Source of the DNA: Rana temporaria | Taxonomy: Eukaryota; Chordata; Amphibia; Anura; Ranidae | Direction of reading: 5' to 3' | NCBI RefSeq assembly: GCF_905171775.1 | Contig: NC_053491.1 | Span: 133,476,483 to 133,540,482 of the forward strand | DNA: 64,000 nucleotides | Shown: in pieces, positions 1 through 10,085 of the stretch | Layout of the letters: each line of letters begins with the position of its first letter | How positions within the stretch are numbered: the stretch's first letter is position 1 | The notes under the pieces: model-generated | Told to the model about the DNA's origin: nothing | The model's database searches: none | Seen by the model: the letters and a program-made list of their open reading frames with translations, nothing else | Position numbers and translations under genes: made by a program

Positions 1-1
1 G

Positions 2-588
2 TAGAGCATGATCCCCACCCATTGGAAACTGGGCCACAGGGCAGTATTCCAACATGATAATGACCCCAAACACACCTTCAAGATCACTGCTTTGCTAAAG
101 AAGCTGAGGGTAAGGGTGATGGACTGGCCAAGCATGTTTCCAGACCTAAACCCTATTGAGCATCTGTGGGACATCCTCCAATGGAAGGTGGAGGAGCGCA
201 AGGTCTCTAAAATCCACCAGCTCCGTGACGTTGTCACGGAGTAGTGGAAGAGGACTCCAGTGGCAACTTGTGAAGCTCTGGTGACCTCGGTGCCCAAGAG
301 GGTTAAGGTAGTGCTGGAAAATAGTGGTGGCCACACACAATTTAGACACTTTGGGGCCAATTTGGACATTTTCACTTAGGGGTGTACTCACTTTTGTTGC
401 CAGCGGTTTAGACATTAATGACTGTGTTCTTATTTTGAGGGAACTGCAAATTTACACTGTAATACAAGCTGTACACTCACTACTTTACAATATAGCAAAG
501 TGTAATTTCTTCAGTGTTGTCACATGAAAAGATATAATAAAATATTCACCAAAAATGTGAGGGGTGTACTTACTTTTGTGAGATACTG
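2..588 (+). mobile_element. 3' part of a Tc1-like DNA transposon
   Basis: The window opens inside a Tc1-like element. It holds the C-terminal part of the transposase frame, a 3' untranslated stretch and the right terminal repeat. The motif GGGGTGTACTCACTTTTGT occurs at about 379-397 and again, with one change, as the end at about 561-579. The end is followed by TA (589-590), the target dinucleotide duplicated by Tc1/mariner elements. The left half lies outside the window. Identification rests on the transposase peptide and the TA end; the host range of this subfamily is from memory. Confidence 0.85.
8..379 (+). pseudogene. Tc1-like transposase, C-terminal fragment, one in-frame stop
   Basis: The frame encodes the C-terminal third of a DD34E transposase, the nuclear enzyme that cuts and rejoins element ends. 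The second catalytic aspartate lies in FQHDNDPKHT (residue 17 from the ATG at 8) and the catalytic glutamate in DLNPIEHLW (residue 51), the 34-residue spacing expected for Tc1. A TAG at 242-244 interrupts the frame. It then continues in phase with Tc1-type C-terminal sequence (WKRTPVATCEALV) to a TAG at 377-379. The N-terminal DNA-binding domains and first aspartate are outside the window. The nonsense codon marks it as a relic, probably fairly young because both catalytic residues remain. Confidence 0.85.
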
Positions 589-594
589 TATAAA

Positions 595-683
595 CAGCGG
601 AGGAAATTATTATTTAATCCCCTGCAGATTTTGTAAGTTTTCCCACTTACAAAGAAATGAAGGGTCTATCATTTTTATCATGG
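595..683 (-). mobile_element. Second Tc1-like element, terminal inverted repeat (left arm, outer part)
   Basis: The terminal repeat begins with CAGCGGAGGAAATTATTATT and continues with the TGTAAGTTTTCCCACTTACA hairpin typical of the GAGGAAAT-ended Tc1 group. It is read here from the element's 3' end inward, so the element lies on the minus strand. It starts six bases after the end of the previous Tc1 element. An unrelated repeat interrupts it after about 683, and it resumes at 1323. Confidence 0.75.
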
Positions 684-1322
684 ACTAGCTGAATACCCGG
701 CGTTGCCCGGTCTTCCTATCTTAACCTTTTGGGGAGGAAAATCATAGTAATATAAATATACCCATCTTTTATATAAGGGTGTAGGTAAGGGTTAATTTAA
801 TTGTCATATATTTTTATTTGGCATATAAGTAATATGTGTACCAGGTATTATTGAAATATCTCCAGGCGTACAGAAGTTATGTGGGAACATACATTCCCCA
901 TTGATTTGCATGGGACTTTAAACAAAAACCCCGACCCTCACAAATGGGGGTAGTTAAGGGATAAATTAACTATCCTATAGTGTAAGTGGACATATAAGTA
1001 ACATGTGACCAAGTGTTATCGAAATATCTACAGCCGTTTGGAAGTTATGAAGTAACATGTATTTCCCATAGAGTTGAATGGGACTTTAAAGAAAAACCCC
1101 GACCATGGCAAATGGGGGTGGATAAGGGTTAAACCACCTATCCTATGTTTGTTGCTGACATATAAGTAACATGTGTGCCAAGTTTCATGTTAATATCTTT
1201 AGCCGTTTGGACGTGATGCTGGAACGAACATACATACATACATACATACATACATACATACATACATACATACATACATACATACACACACAGACACGTT
1301 GAGTTTTATATATATAGATAGA
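684..1322. mobile_element. TACCCGGCGTTGCCCGG interspersed repeat with CATA tail
   Basis: This stretch interrupts the second Tc1 element. It starts near GAATACCCGGCGTTGCCCGG and holds three diverged copies of a unit of about 169 bp. The marker CATATAAGTAA/T recurs near 822, 991 and 1159, and the phrase AAAAACCCCGACC recurs twice. It ends in a CATA array (1228-1285) and a TTTTATATATATAGAT tail. The GCGTTGCCCGG word is widespread in animal genomes, but I cannot assign the family securely. A Penelope-like, SINE or Helitron-like origin are alternatives. No frame of note is present. Confidence 0.5.
1228..1285. repeat. (CATA)n microsatellite
   Basis: About fourteen uninterrupted CATA units lie near the 3' end of the interspersed repeat, followed by a short CACACA run. 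Its position just before the TATATATAGAT end suggests it belongs to the element's tail rather than arising independently. Confidence 0.9.
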
Positions 1323-1680
1323 TGTATATTAAATGATAGAGACAGAATACCATCCAAAAATCCAGAAAAAACACATGATACAAATGCTATAAATTGAGTT
1401 GCAGTTCAGTGAGTAAAATAAGTATTTGATCCCTAAGAAAAACATGACTTGGTAATTGGTGGAGATACCCTTGTTGGCAAGCACAGAGGTAAGCTGTTTC
1501 TTGTAGTTAGTGACCAGGTTTGCACACATCTCTGGAGGGATCTTAATGTGCTTCTTTTTGAGCCACTCCTTTGTTGCCTTGGCAGTATGTTTTGGTTCAT
1601 TTTCATGCTGAAAGACCCATCCATGACTCATCCCCAGTGTTCTGGCCGAGGGAAAAAAGGTTCTCATTCAAGGTTTTAAC
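1323..1680 (-). pseudogene. Tc1-like transposase relic, left inverted arm
   Basis: Read on the minus strand, this gives Tc1-type C-terminal peptides: GMSHGWVFQHENEPKHT, then EWLKKKHIKI, then PPEMCANLVTNYKK. The position normally holding the second catalytic aspartate is glutamate in QHENEPKH. The peptide jumps from KKHIKI straight to PPEMC, so the block that normally carries the DLNPIE glutamate is deleted. Outer terminal sequence of the same element lies at 595-683. A family of internally deleted, transposition-incompetent copies would look like this. Confidence 0.75.
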
Positions 1681-1683
1681 ACA

Positions 1684-2377
1684 TCAAAGCGGAGTTCCAC
1701 CCAAAAGTGAAACTTCTACTTTAAGGCATCTTGACCCCCTGACATGCCTCTTTTTTTGGGGGGGGAATACCTAGTTTTCACAGGTACCTGCTCCCACTTC
1801 CGCTCTGGGCCACCTAGGCGACTCGATAGATAAGAGGTTTTTCTCAGAGCTGGAATAATTCTAAAGCCGCATACACACGATCGGTTTGTCCGCTGAAAAC
1901 AGACTGATGGACTGTTTTCATCAGACAAACCGATCGTGTGGGCCCCATCGGTTTGATTTCCATCTGTGAAAAAAAATAGAACATGTTTTAAATTTTTCCT
2001 ATGGATAAAAAAACGATAGAAAAATCTGATCGTCTGGATGGAACTCCATCGGTCAAAAATCCATGCATGCTCAGAATCAAGTCGACGCATGCTTGGAAAC
2101 ATTGAACTTCATTTTTTTCGGCTCGTCGTAGTGTTGTACGTCACCGCGTTTGGGCACGATCGGATTTTTGACTGATTGTGTGTAGGCAAGACTGATGAAA
2201 ATCAGCTTCATCGGATATCCAACGAAAAAATTAATCAGATTAGATTCCATCAGATATTCGATCGTGTGTATGAGGCTTTAGTGACAAGACTGGGCACATA
2301 TGACATGAAATCCTATACTGTACAAGGTGCAAGCCTTAATTAAAAAAAATAAAAAATGTGGGTTTACATCCACTTTA
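1684..2377. mobile_element. RK-like non-autonomous element (AAAGCGGAGTTCCACCC end)
   Basis: It begins AAAGCGGAGTTCCACCC and ends in CATCCACTTTAAG, a terminal pair typical of the TTAA-flanked small elements seen repeatedly in this window. It separates the left and right arms of the second Tc1 element. An RH-type element is inserted within it at 1864-2278. No coding content is seen. Confidence 0.6.
1864..2278. mobile_element. RH family inverted-repeat element
   Basis: Outer ends AAGCCGCATACACACGATCGG and its inverse near 2259-2278 form a long terminal inverted repeat. Internal blocks GAAAACAGACTGATGG and GATCGTTTTTTTATCCAT, mirrored, match the RH copies at 47.4 and 52.0 kb. There is no coding capacity. 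The element resembles fold-back type miniature transposons mobilised in trans. Confidence 0.7.
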
Positions 2378-2478
2378 AGGATTTAGAGAAGATCAGATGT
2401 GTACAAAACCTAGTCACCAATTACAGGAAACCTCTTACCTCTGTGATTGCCAACAAGGGTTTCTCCACCAAGTACTAA
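2377..2478 (+). pseudogene. Tc1-like transposase relic, right arm, C-terminal end
   Basis: The forward strand encodes KDLEKI, then NLVTNYRKPLTSVIANK and GFSTKY followed by a stop. This is the same C terminus as the left arm but in opposite orientation. It follows the RK-like element and is cut by an RF element just at the stop codon (ACTAA). The middle of the gene is missing. Confidence 0.75.
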
Positions 2479-2839
2479 GGCCTCGTACACACGACCGAGT
2501 TTCTCGGCAAAAACCAGCAAGAAACTTGCTGGTATTTTATTTTTTTTTGCCGAGGAAACCGGTCGTGTGTACATTTTTCGACGAGGAAACTGTTGAGGAT
2601 CTCGTCGAGCCAAAAAGAGAGCATGTCATCTTTTTCCTCGATGGGAATGGAGAAACTTGCCTTGTCGAGTTCCTCGACAGCCGAACAAGGAACTCGACGA
2701 GGAAAACAATGTGTCTTCTTTTTCCTCGACGACAATGGGGAAATTTGGCTCGCCGAGATCCTCGACAGCCTAACAAGGAACTCGACGAGCAAAACGATGT
2801 GTTTCGCCCGTCGAGTTTCTCGGTCGTGTGTACGAGGCT
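2479..2839. mobile_element. RF family element in the Tc1 right arm, TAA target duplication
   Basis: Ends are GGCCTCGTACACACGACCG and its inverse. The interior is a chain of CTCGACGAG-type blocks in inverted order, so the element can fold on itself. The flanks read ACTAA on the left and TAAGTC on the right. Removing the element and one TAA restores the expected Tc1 sequence ACTAAGTCATG, which supports a 3-bp TAA duplication. Such 3-bp TNA duplications are known for PIF/Harbinger elements. No frame in it looks real. Confidence 0.75.
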
Positions 2840-2865
2840 TAAGTCATGTTTTTCTTGGAGATCAA
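2840..2865 (+). mobile_element. Tc1 right-arm segment between two insertions
   Basis: This short stretch (AAGTCATGTTTTTCTTGG and following) is the Tc1 3' untranslated sequence between the RF and RE insertions. The mirrored version in the left arm lies around 1436-1455, which anchors both insertion sites. Confidence 0.7.
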
Positions 2866-3567
2866 GGACCAGATTCACAAAAGAGATACGACGGCGTATC
2901 TCTGAGATACGATTGTCGTATCTATGCGCCTGATTCATAGAATCAGTTGCGCATAGATAGCCCTAAGATCCGACAGGTGTAACTGTGTTACACCGTCGGA
3001 TCTTAGGCTGCAATTCTAGGCCAGACGCTAGGTGGCAATTCCATTGCGGTCGGCGTAGAATATGCAAATGACTAGTTACGCCGATTCACGAACGTCCGCT
3101 TTGCCCGTCGATCTAAATTTACGTTGTTTCAGTAGAGATGCGTCGCGTAAAACTAAGCATGCCCTGTAGGTGGTCTAACCAATGTTAAGTATGGCCGTCA
3201 TTCCCGCGTCAAATTTTTAAATTTCACGTCGTTTGCGTAAGTCGTCCGTGAATGGCGCTGGACGCCATTTACGTTTACGTCGAAACCAATGACGTCCTTG
3301 CGACATCATTTAGCGCAATGCACGTCGGGAAATTTTAGGGACAGATCATGCGCAGTACGTTCGGCGCGGGAACGCGCCTAATTTAAATGGTCCCCGCCCC
3401 ATTTGAATTAGGCGGGCTTGCGCCGGGCGGATTTACGCTACGCCACCGCAAGTTTACAGGTAAGTGCTTTGTGAATCAGGCACTTACGCTGTAAACCTGC
3501 AGCGGTGTAAGGTAAATGGCATACGTTACGCCGCCGCAGCGTAACGTATTTCTATGTGAATCTGGCC
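2866..3567. mobile_element. RE family element, CAA target duplication
   Basis: The element starts GGACCAGATTCAC and ends GTGAATCTGGCCC. CAA flanks it on both sides, and excision restores the Tc1 phrase ATCAAATACTTATT. Subterminal blocks are also inverted: GATACGACGGCGTATCTC near the left, CCGCCGCAGCGTAACGTA near the right. The core shares words with other RE copies, such as AGATCCGACAGGTGTAA and TATGCAAAT. It has no coding capacity and is probably mobilised by a Harbinger-like or other 3-bp-duplicating transposase. Confidence 0.8.
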
Positions 3568-4544
<977 letters not shown>

Positions 4545-5354
4545 TACTGTATTTATTGGCGTATAACACTCACTTTTTTATCCTGAAAATCAGTGCTTTA
4601 ACTGGGCCGGAACGCGGCGGTACTCAGTACCGCCACTTCCAAAAATGGCCCTGGAGAGTACCAGCACCTCTCCGTGCACCCAGTACGTGGGTTTCCCGTA
4701 CTGGAACGCAGCCCCAGGCCAGGAATATGATGATCAGTGGCGGAACTACCGCCATAGCGACCCACGCGGGCGCTATGGGGCCCGCAGCCGAGTGGGGCCC
4801 GCTGATGGGGAGGCAGATCGGTGCGCTTTGACAGTTACAGAACCGATGCTGTGTATCTCTCCCTCCTGTCGGCATCATTTCTGTAACTGTCACAGCGCAC
4901 CGATCTGCCTCCCTGTTCTAGCCACATGTGATCCTCCTATAGGTGCCTGGTCTCCCCCCAGCGCTGCCTGCTTTCCTCTCCCTAAAAGCTGGGGGACACT
5001 GTGAGAGCGGGGGAGGGCTTTCCTGTCTTAATGCACAGGCACTTCTGTGAACTGCCCAGGGGTCCTAGGTGCATGGGGGGCATTTGAAGTTTCCTCCCAG
5101 CAGGTTCGGGCAGCAGTGGTAACAGGTCTCCTCACGTTGGCTTTACAGGTCAGTTCTGGCTGTGTCTGCAATGCTCTCTCTCTCTCCCTGGCATCTTCCT
5201 CTCCTCCTCAGCCACTATCTGGCCGGCCGTCCTGCTCCCTGTCGTCCTCACACAGATCCATTCATCTTTGCCTGTCACACTGCTCCTCTCAGATGGTTGT
5301 TATCTCTCCCCCTCCCTTCCCTGACTTTTCCCTGCAGACACTTTACCTTCACAC

Positions 5355-5374
5355 ATGTGTGTGTGTGTGTGTGT
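5355..5374. repeat. (GT)n run
   Basis: A short TGTGTGTG run lies inside the nested hAT element. A run of 22 G follows at about 5431-5452. Confidence 0.85.
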
Positions 5375-5474
5375 CCCAGGATCTACAAACATTAAAAATG
5401 TCTGGAACAGTGGCGGCTGGTGCTCAAAATTTGGGGGGGGGGGGGGGGGGGGCAAAAAAAAATTGAAGCCTCAC

Positions 5475-5945
5475 TGTGCCCATCACATGAAACCACTGTG
5501 CCATGCCACCAAATGCAGCCACTGTGCCATCAATTGTCACCACTGTGCCATGCCATCAAACAGCAACTGTGCCATCAATTGTCACCACTGTGCCATGCCA
5601 TCAAACGCAGCTACTGTGCCATCAAACGCAGCCACTGTGCCATCAATTGTCACCACTGTGCCATGCCATCAAACGCAGTCACTGTGCCATGCCATCAAAC
5701 GCAGCCACTGTTCCATCAATTGTCACCACTGTGCCATGCCATCAAATGCAGCCACTGTGCCCCTCAATTGTTGCCACTGTGCCCCATGATGCCACTGTGC
5801 CCATTGTCACCACTGTGCCCCATGATGCCACTGTGCCCATTGTCACCACTGTGCCCCATGATGCCACTGTGCCAATTGTCACCTCTGTGCCCTTTGTCAC
5901 CACTGTGCCCCATGATGCCACTGTGCCCATTGTCGCCCCTTTCCC
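5475..5945. repeat. Minisatellite with CACTGTGCC core, inside hAT element
   Basis: About twenty units share the core CACTGTGCC. The left part alternates ATCAATTGTCAC and ATGCCATCAAACGCAGC spacers. The right part alternates CCATTGTCAC and CCATGATGC. It creates overlapping cysteine/histidine-rich frames in all three forward frames, which are artefacts of the repeat rather than genes. The array lies within a hAT element, as do several other arrays in this window. Confidence 0.9.
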
Positions 5946-6231
5946 TGTAAAAAGCACTTACCTGAATTTAGCATTTATGTTCAGTAGCTCTTTCTACAGT
6001 AGCTCTTTTTCAGGGTACTTTCTAAGGGTATTTTCATGTTCAGTATTTGGGGGGGGGGGGAGCACCGGCGCCTAATAGAGTACCGGCACCTCTTTTGGCC
6101 CACTTAAAGCACTGCTGAAAATAGAGGATAAACTGTTCCTGCGTGTTATACGCAGGGGGCTGTGGAACGTTTTTCTCCTGAAACTTCACTCTTAAAGTTA
6201 TGGTGCGTGTTATACGCCTATAAATACGGTA

Positions 6232-6600
6232 AATAAGACAACTTGATGAAAAAGATGTCATTAGCTAATGGCCTGTAATGACCATTGTTCAGATATGTGT
6301 GGTGCGTTTGTGCGCTCATGCTGCGGGTACAGCAGCCCATTTATTTGAATAGGCTGCTGTACCCGTGAAAAACGCAGTGAAAGTAATTCCCAATCCCCCC
6401 CCCCTTTTTTTTTTTTTTTATCGCTCCGAACTTAATAGTTAAAATGGTTGTAAACCCACAAAAAAAAAAACCTGCAAGACAAAGGCATAATGACCTAGTA
6501 GGACCCAGTTAGGTTCCACTGTATACACGCGTGTTAACAGTAAACATGCTGCCAGGTGGAAAGATACTTCGATACAGACACATATTCAGGCATATTTAGA
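6232..6600. other. Spacer with a short perfect hairpin
   Basis: A hairpin with arms CGGGTACAGCAGCC (about 6324-6337) and its inverse (6352-6365) is the only clear structure, followed by C and T runs. The phrase AATGGTTGTAAACCC near 6443 resembles an RQ or RB terminus, but no partner end was found. Confidence 0.45.
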
Positions 6601-6607
6601 CAGCAGC

Positions 6608-6765
6608 CATTTAACCTACCAGCATGTCTTTGGAGTACCCTGGGAAAACCCACAGAGGCACAGGGAGGACATGCAAACTCCAGGCAGGTATTGCAGTGTT
6701 TGGGATTCGAACCAACGACTCTAGTGCTGCTAGGCGGAAGTACTAACCACTTAACCAGAGAGAAA
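6608..6765 (+). mobile_element. LINE 3' tail fragment (GGATTCGAACC...GTGCTGCTAGGC type)
   Basis: The stretch holds the phrase order CATGTCTTTGGAGT, CAGGGAGGACATGCAAACTC, GGATTCGAACCAACGACTC, TAGTGCTGCTAGGCGGAAGT, TAACCACTTAACC. This block recurs through vertebrate genomes as the 3' tail of L2-like non-LTR retrotransposons; I recognise it from memory. The GATTCGAACC word resembles a tRNA T-arm, but no cloverleaf surrounds it. A more decayed copy lies at 24990-25245. Confidence 0.6.
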
Positions 6766-7155
6766 ACAGAAGTCTAGATATCAGCTTCCTTGGCTGAAAA
6801 TGATAGAGGAGTTTAGTTTTGCTTTAACTATGGACTTTAGTCTTGTTAGTACAGTAAAACCTTGGTTTCAGAGTAACTTGGTTTGAGAGCGTTTTGCAAG
6901 ACAAGCAAAATGTTTTAATAAATGTGCCTTGATATACAAGCAATGTCTTGATATAAGAGAGGCGTCATGTCACAACTGAGTATAAAAAAGAAGAGATGAG
7001 CCTCTAAGTGTAACAATATGGTTACATTTAATGAAGGTACAACATTTAGCAACTTATTGCTACACGTAGAGGTGCTTCTCTTTTATACTCCTGTAAAAAA
7101 AATGCTTTGATATACAAGTGCTTTGGATTACAAGCATGTTTCTGGAAGGAATTAG

Positions 7156-7373
7156 CCCCCGTTCACACCTAGGCGTATATACGCCTGTAGTGCGACGCCG
7201 CAGCCGCCCCTGAGACGCTGGAGGGATGATTTAACATTGCCCTCTATGGAGATGGTTCACATCTCCACGCTGAACGCCGTACGCCTGCCGCCTGAAAACA
7301 AGTCCCAGACCTTTTTTTCAGGCGGCTTTCGGCGTTCGGCATAGGAGATGTGAACCATCTCCATAGAGGGGGT
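7156..7373. mobile_element. Inverted-repeat insertion with CATAGAGG arms
   Basis: This block lies inside the Tigger-like element. It contains CTCTATGGAGATGGTTCACA (7232-7251) and its inverse (TGTGAACCATCTCCATAGAG, 7350-7369), plus GGCGTTCGGC and CGAACGCC-type mirrored words. It starts near CCGTTCACACC, a phrase seen at the ends of other small elements here. Exact limits are uncertain. Confidence 0.5.
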
Positions 7374-7374
7374 A

Positions 7375-7499
7375 AGGCTGCATTCACAATCGCGGCGTTT
7401 TGTCGCCGCAAATCGCGGTACAAAACGCTGCAATTTGTCGCCGCAATTCGCGGGACAAAACGCCACGATTTTGTACGCCAAGGTGTGAATGCAGCCTTA
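7375..7499. mobile_element. 125-bp palindromic miniature element
   Basis: The ends TAAGGCTGCATTCACA and TGTGAATGCAGCCTTA are inverted repeats, with GCGGCGTTTTGTCGCCGCAA-type words mirrored within. It is also inside the Tigger-like element, directly next to the previous insertion. Its short length and symmetry fit a miniature inverted-repeat transposable element. Confidence 0.65.
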
Positions 7500-7523
7500 T
7501 GCTTGCAAACCAAGGTTTTACTG

Positions 7524-8126
7524 TATATGGCTATGCTGTGAGCTGCAGTGTCTGAGGATAGATAAAGTGTGAGACACAAATGAAGGAAGATTTCGCTCAG
7601 TCAGGGGAGGTAAAGGACGTTTTTGGTTTACTTCATGTGTCTTGTGCATTACATAGAGACTGAGTTTGGCACTTGTTTAGACTGTTATACAGGAGCTATT
7701 AGTTTTACTTTAAACAGTCAGTCTGTCTCTTGGTTTCATCAAATCTCTCAGACGTAGTTTACATTTCATGTCTACTTTCTACCATTGGTTTGGTTTTCAG
7801 TCTGTTCCAGCAGGTCCTTGTTGATCCAATTTTCTCTTTTTTATTTATGTGTTCCAGGTGTTTCTCTTTGCAAAGCCTATGTTAAATAACATTTTATTAC
7901 CAGTGTTAAATTTTACATTAGGTAAGCTATTTTTTTTAGATTTTGTTTTGACATGGCAAGATGGATTATCATGAACATAAAGATACTTAACAAAGGACTC
8001 CACTAAAAACCGTTTACATTTAGGATGACAATAGAAGTTAACCTCGGGCAGTTTTTAGAAAAACTACAACCCTTTCTATGAAATGGAAAATAAAAAGCAT
8101 ATTTGCTATTTTTTTGGATTACTATA
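7524..8126. other. Unassigned spacer
   Basis: No repeat end or coding motif was recognised. The sequence is AT-rich, single-copy-looking and has no long open frame. Confidence 0.5.
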
Positions 8127-8205
8127 GGGGAGACTTACTAAAACTAATGCACACATAATCTAGTGTGGCTGTGCATAGTAACCAATCAGATTCTAGGTTT
8201 CATTA

Positions 8206-8915
8206 TTAACCACTTGAGACCCGCGCTATAGACAAGACGTCCACAGCGCGGCTCTCAAGTGCCGAGTGGACGTCTTTAGACGCCCTTTTATGTGCATTAC
8301 CCGCACGCGCCACTGGGGGGTGCGCAGCGGGTAAACACTGTCCCGGTGCATCGCCGAAGAGCCGATGCGTGCACCTGGTGGCTGCGATGTCCGCCGGGTA
8401 TACGCGATCGTCGGTAACACAGCAGGGACGTGGAGCTCTGTGTGTAAACACAGAGCTCCACGTGCTGTCAGAGGAGAGGAGACCGATCTGTGTCCCTTGT
8501 ACATAGGGACACAGCATCGGTCACCTCCCCCAGTCACCCCCCTCCCCCCACACAGTTAGAACACACCCAGGATACACATTGAACCCCTTCCTCACCCCCC
8601 TAGTGTTAACCCCTTCCCTGCCAGTCACATTTATACAGTAATTAGTGCATTTTTATAGCACTGATCGCTGTATAAATGTGAATGGTCCCAAATTTGTGTC
8701 AAAAGTGTCCGATACGTCCGCTGCAATATCACAGTCTCAATAAAAATCGCAGATCGCCGCCATTACTAGTAAACAAAAAATAATAAAAAAAAATCATTCT
8801 GTTCCCCATTTTGTAGGCGCTATAATTTTTGCGCAAACCAGTCGCTTATTGCGTTTTTTGTTTTTGTTTTTTTACAAAAATATGTCAAAAAATACGTATC
8901 GGCCTTAACTGAGAG

Positions 8916-8981
<66 letters not shown>

Positions 8982-9260
8982 TATATAATGGTATATTTAT
9001 TATAGCAACAAGTAAAAAATATATATATATTTTTTAAATTGTCGCTCTTTTTTTGTTTATAGCACAAAAAATAAAAACCGCAGAGGTGATCAAATACCAC
9101 CAAAATAAAGCTCTATTTGTGGGGGGAAAAAGGACGTCAATTTTGTTTGGGAGCCACGTCGCACGACCGTGCAAATGTCAGTTAAAGCGACGCAGTGCCG
9201 GAAGCTGAAATTTCGCCTGGGCACGAAGGGGGTTTATGTGCCCAGTAAGCAAGTGGTTAA
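8206..9260. mobile_element. RC family element, TTAA at both ends
   Basis: TTAACCACTTG and CAAGTGGTTAA bound about 1 kb. The left part is GC-rich with a perfect hairpin around 8430-8461 (GGAGCTCTGTGTGTAAACAC and its inverse). The centre has the family phrase CCCCATTTTGTAGGCGCTAT. The right part has CAGTTAAAGCGACGCAGTGCC. Sharing TTAA on both sides suggests a piggyBac- or Kolobok-type duplication. No transposase frame is present. Other copies: 10086, 13273, 35050 and 42976. Confidence 0.8.
8932..8974. repeat. (A)n(AT)n run inside RC
   Basis: A poly-A run leads into about 20 AT units, with a further short ATAT block to 8988. It lies in the AT-rich part of the RC element. Confidence 0.9.
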
Positions 9261-9313
9261 AGCTTAACAACACCACCAGATTCTGTGTGCACCAGTTTTA
9301 GTAAATTTCCCCC

Positions 9314-9997
9314 TCTGTCTATAGCAGTAATACCCATATGGAAGAATTAAAAATGTAGCCACTTTTGCGTCTCATGGTACAGACAGGCCCAGGCTATGTC
9401 CCACTGCTCTAACAGACAACAAATTATTATGGGTAGCTACATTAGAAAATTAACTAATTTGCATAATAGCAGCCATTCCTGCTGCATGAACTAAGATGAA
9501 AATGTATATGTTGTATTTAGAGACCTAAATGACATTGCCATTAGAAACTATAGAATATTTCTCATTTAGACTACTGCGTGCTCTCTGTGATATGTCTTCA
9601 TTTATCATTTAGACTGCAGTTCTTATTTAAATGGCAAGAAATTCATTTATGTAAGTGAGATGGTACTTAAGCATTCTGTTTCGGTGCGATGATGCACGCA
9701 TGTTAACGCATGTTGTGGTTCACATAACTTGCAGTAAAGTGATGCTAAATGATATCCCTATTACCCCCAAAAAAAACATACACATCCATTACCTAATGGC
9801 CTTTAAGTAATTTCTTACTGTGTATTTCTGCCTCCTTGTAACCACCCGAACCTGTTCTTTTCCCTATCACTTTCCTTTGTTCGAACAAGCAGTGCATGTT
9901 AGTTGCAGTCATGTGCATTGTGCACACTACAAATCCTATAGTTAATAGTCCCTAGTGCATCTCAGGAGCAAGTAAGGGAGGGTGGCTATGTTTCTAC
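9314..9997. other. Unassigned spacer
   Basis: No repeat end, coding motif or long frame was recognised. It looks like single-copy sequence. Confidence 0.5.
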
Positions 9998-10085
9998 TAG
10001 AGCTGCATGATTAATCGTTAAAAAAATCGCAATCTCGATTCAACACCCATATATTTTTGGTAAAAAAAAATCGCAATAAGCATTT
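9998..10085. mobile_element. hAT-like terminus (TAGAGCTGCATGATTAATCG)
   Basis: The phrase TAGAGCTGCATGATTAATCG with following AAAAAATCGCAATCTCGATT resembles a hAT end. The element at 38578 has a similar GATTAATC-rich terminus. The matching right end is not visible, because an RC fragment follows. Confidence 0.45.

Larger units (their letters stand above)
4591..6114. mobile_element. hAT non-autonomous element with perfect 8-bp target duplication
   Basis: The ends CAGTGCTTTAACTGGGCC and GGCCCACTTAAAGCACTG are inverted repeats. CTGAAAAT lies immediately outside both ends (4583-4590 and 6115-6122), an exact 8-bp duplication as made by hAT transposases. The interior has no transposase. It carries an inverted block near the left (CAGATCGGTGCGC near 4815 and its inverse near 4893), a GT run, a G run and a long minisatellite. 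Duplication identity suggests insertion into the outer small element after that element had settled. Confidence 0.9.
4545..6231. mobile_element. Small hAT-like element (TACTGTATTTATTGGCGTATAA end), outer host of a nested hAT
   Basis: The left end TACTGTATTTATTGGCGTAT and the inverse end ATACGCCTATAAATACGGTA form a terminal repeat of over 25 bp. Without the nested insertion the element is only about 155 bp. This TACNGTATTT...GCGTATAA-type end also occurs at 39941. Such ends are typical of hAT-derived miniature elements, from memory. No clean target duplication was found. Confidence 0.65.
6852..7523. mobile_element. Pogo/Tigger-like miniature element, TA target
   Basis: Ends CAGTAAAACCTTGG and CCAAGGTTTTACTG are perfect 14-bp inverted repeats, with TA on each side (6850-6851 and 7524-7525). 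Interior blocks repeat a theme of TTGATATACAAG and CTTTGGATTACAAGCATG. CAGT termini with TA duplication fit the pogo/Tigger branch of Tc1/mariner. The right half is interrupted by other inverted-repeat sequence at 7156-7500. No transposase frame was found. Confidence 0.8.
8127..9313. mobile_element. RM family element split by an RC element
   Basis: The left part (GAGACTTACTAAAACTAATGC through AACCAATCAGATTCTAGG) and the right part (CACCAGATTCTGTGTGCACC, CAGTTTTAGTAAATTTCCCC) are the two ends of the RM family. An uninterrupted copy is at 54208. The family is nearly palindromic: CCAATCAG and the CACAGAATCTGG words occur on both arms. RC is inserted at TTAA in its centre. Confidence 0.75.

Noticed and set aside
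2397..2940. Frames of 115 to 178 codons rich in Arg and Ser
   Set aside because: They cover the RF element and the start of RE, whose inverted arms open similar frames in every copy on both strands.
5355..6075. Cysteine/histidine-rich frames of 139 to 190 codons
   Set aside because: They arise from the CACTGTGCC minisatellite read in three frames; no start context, domain or conservation between units.
6700..6765. tRNA-like GGATTCGAACC word
   Set aside because: No acceptor stem or anticodon arm can be drawn; the surrounding phrases are a LINE tail.
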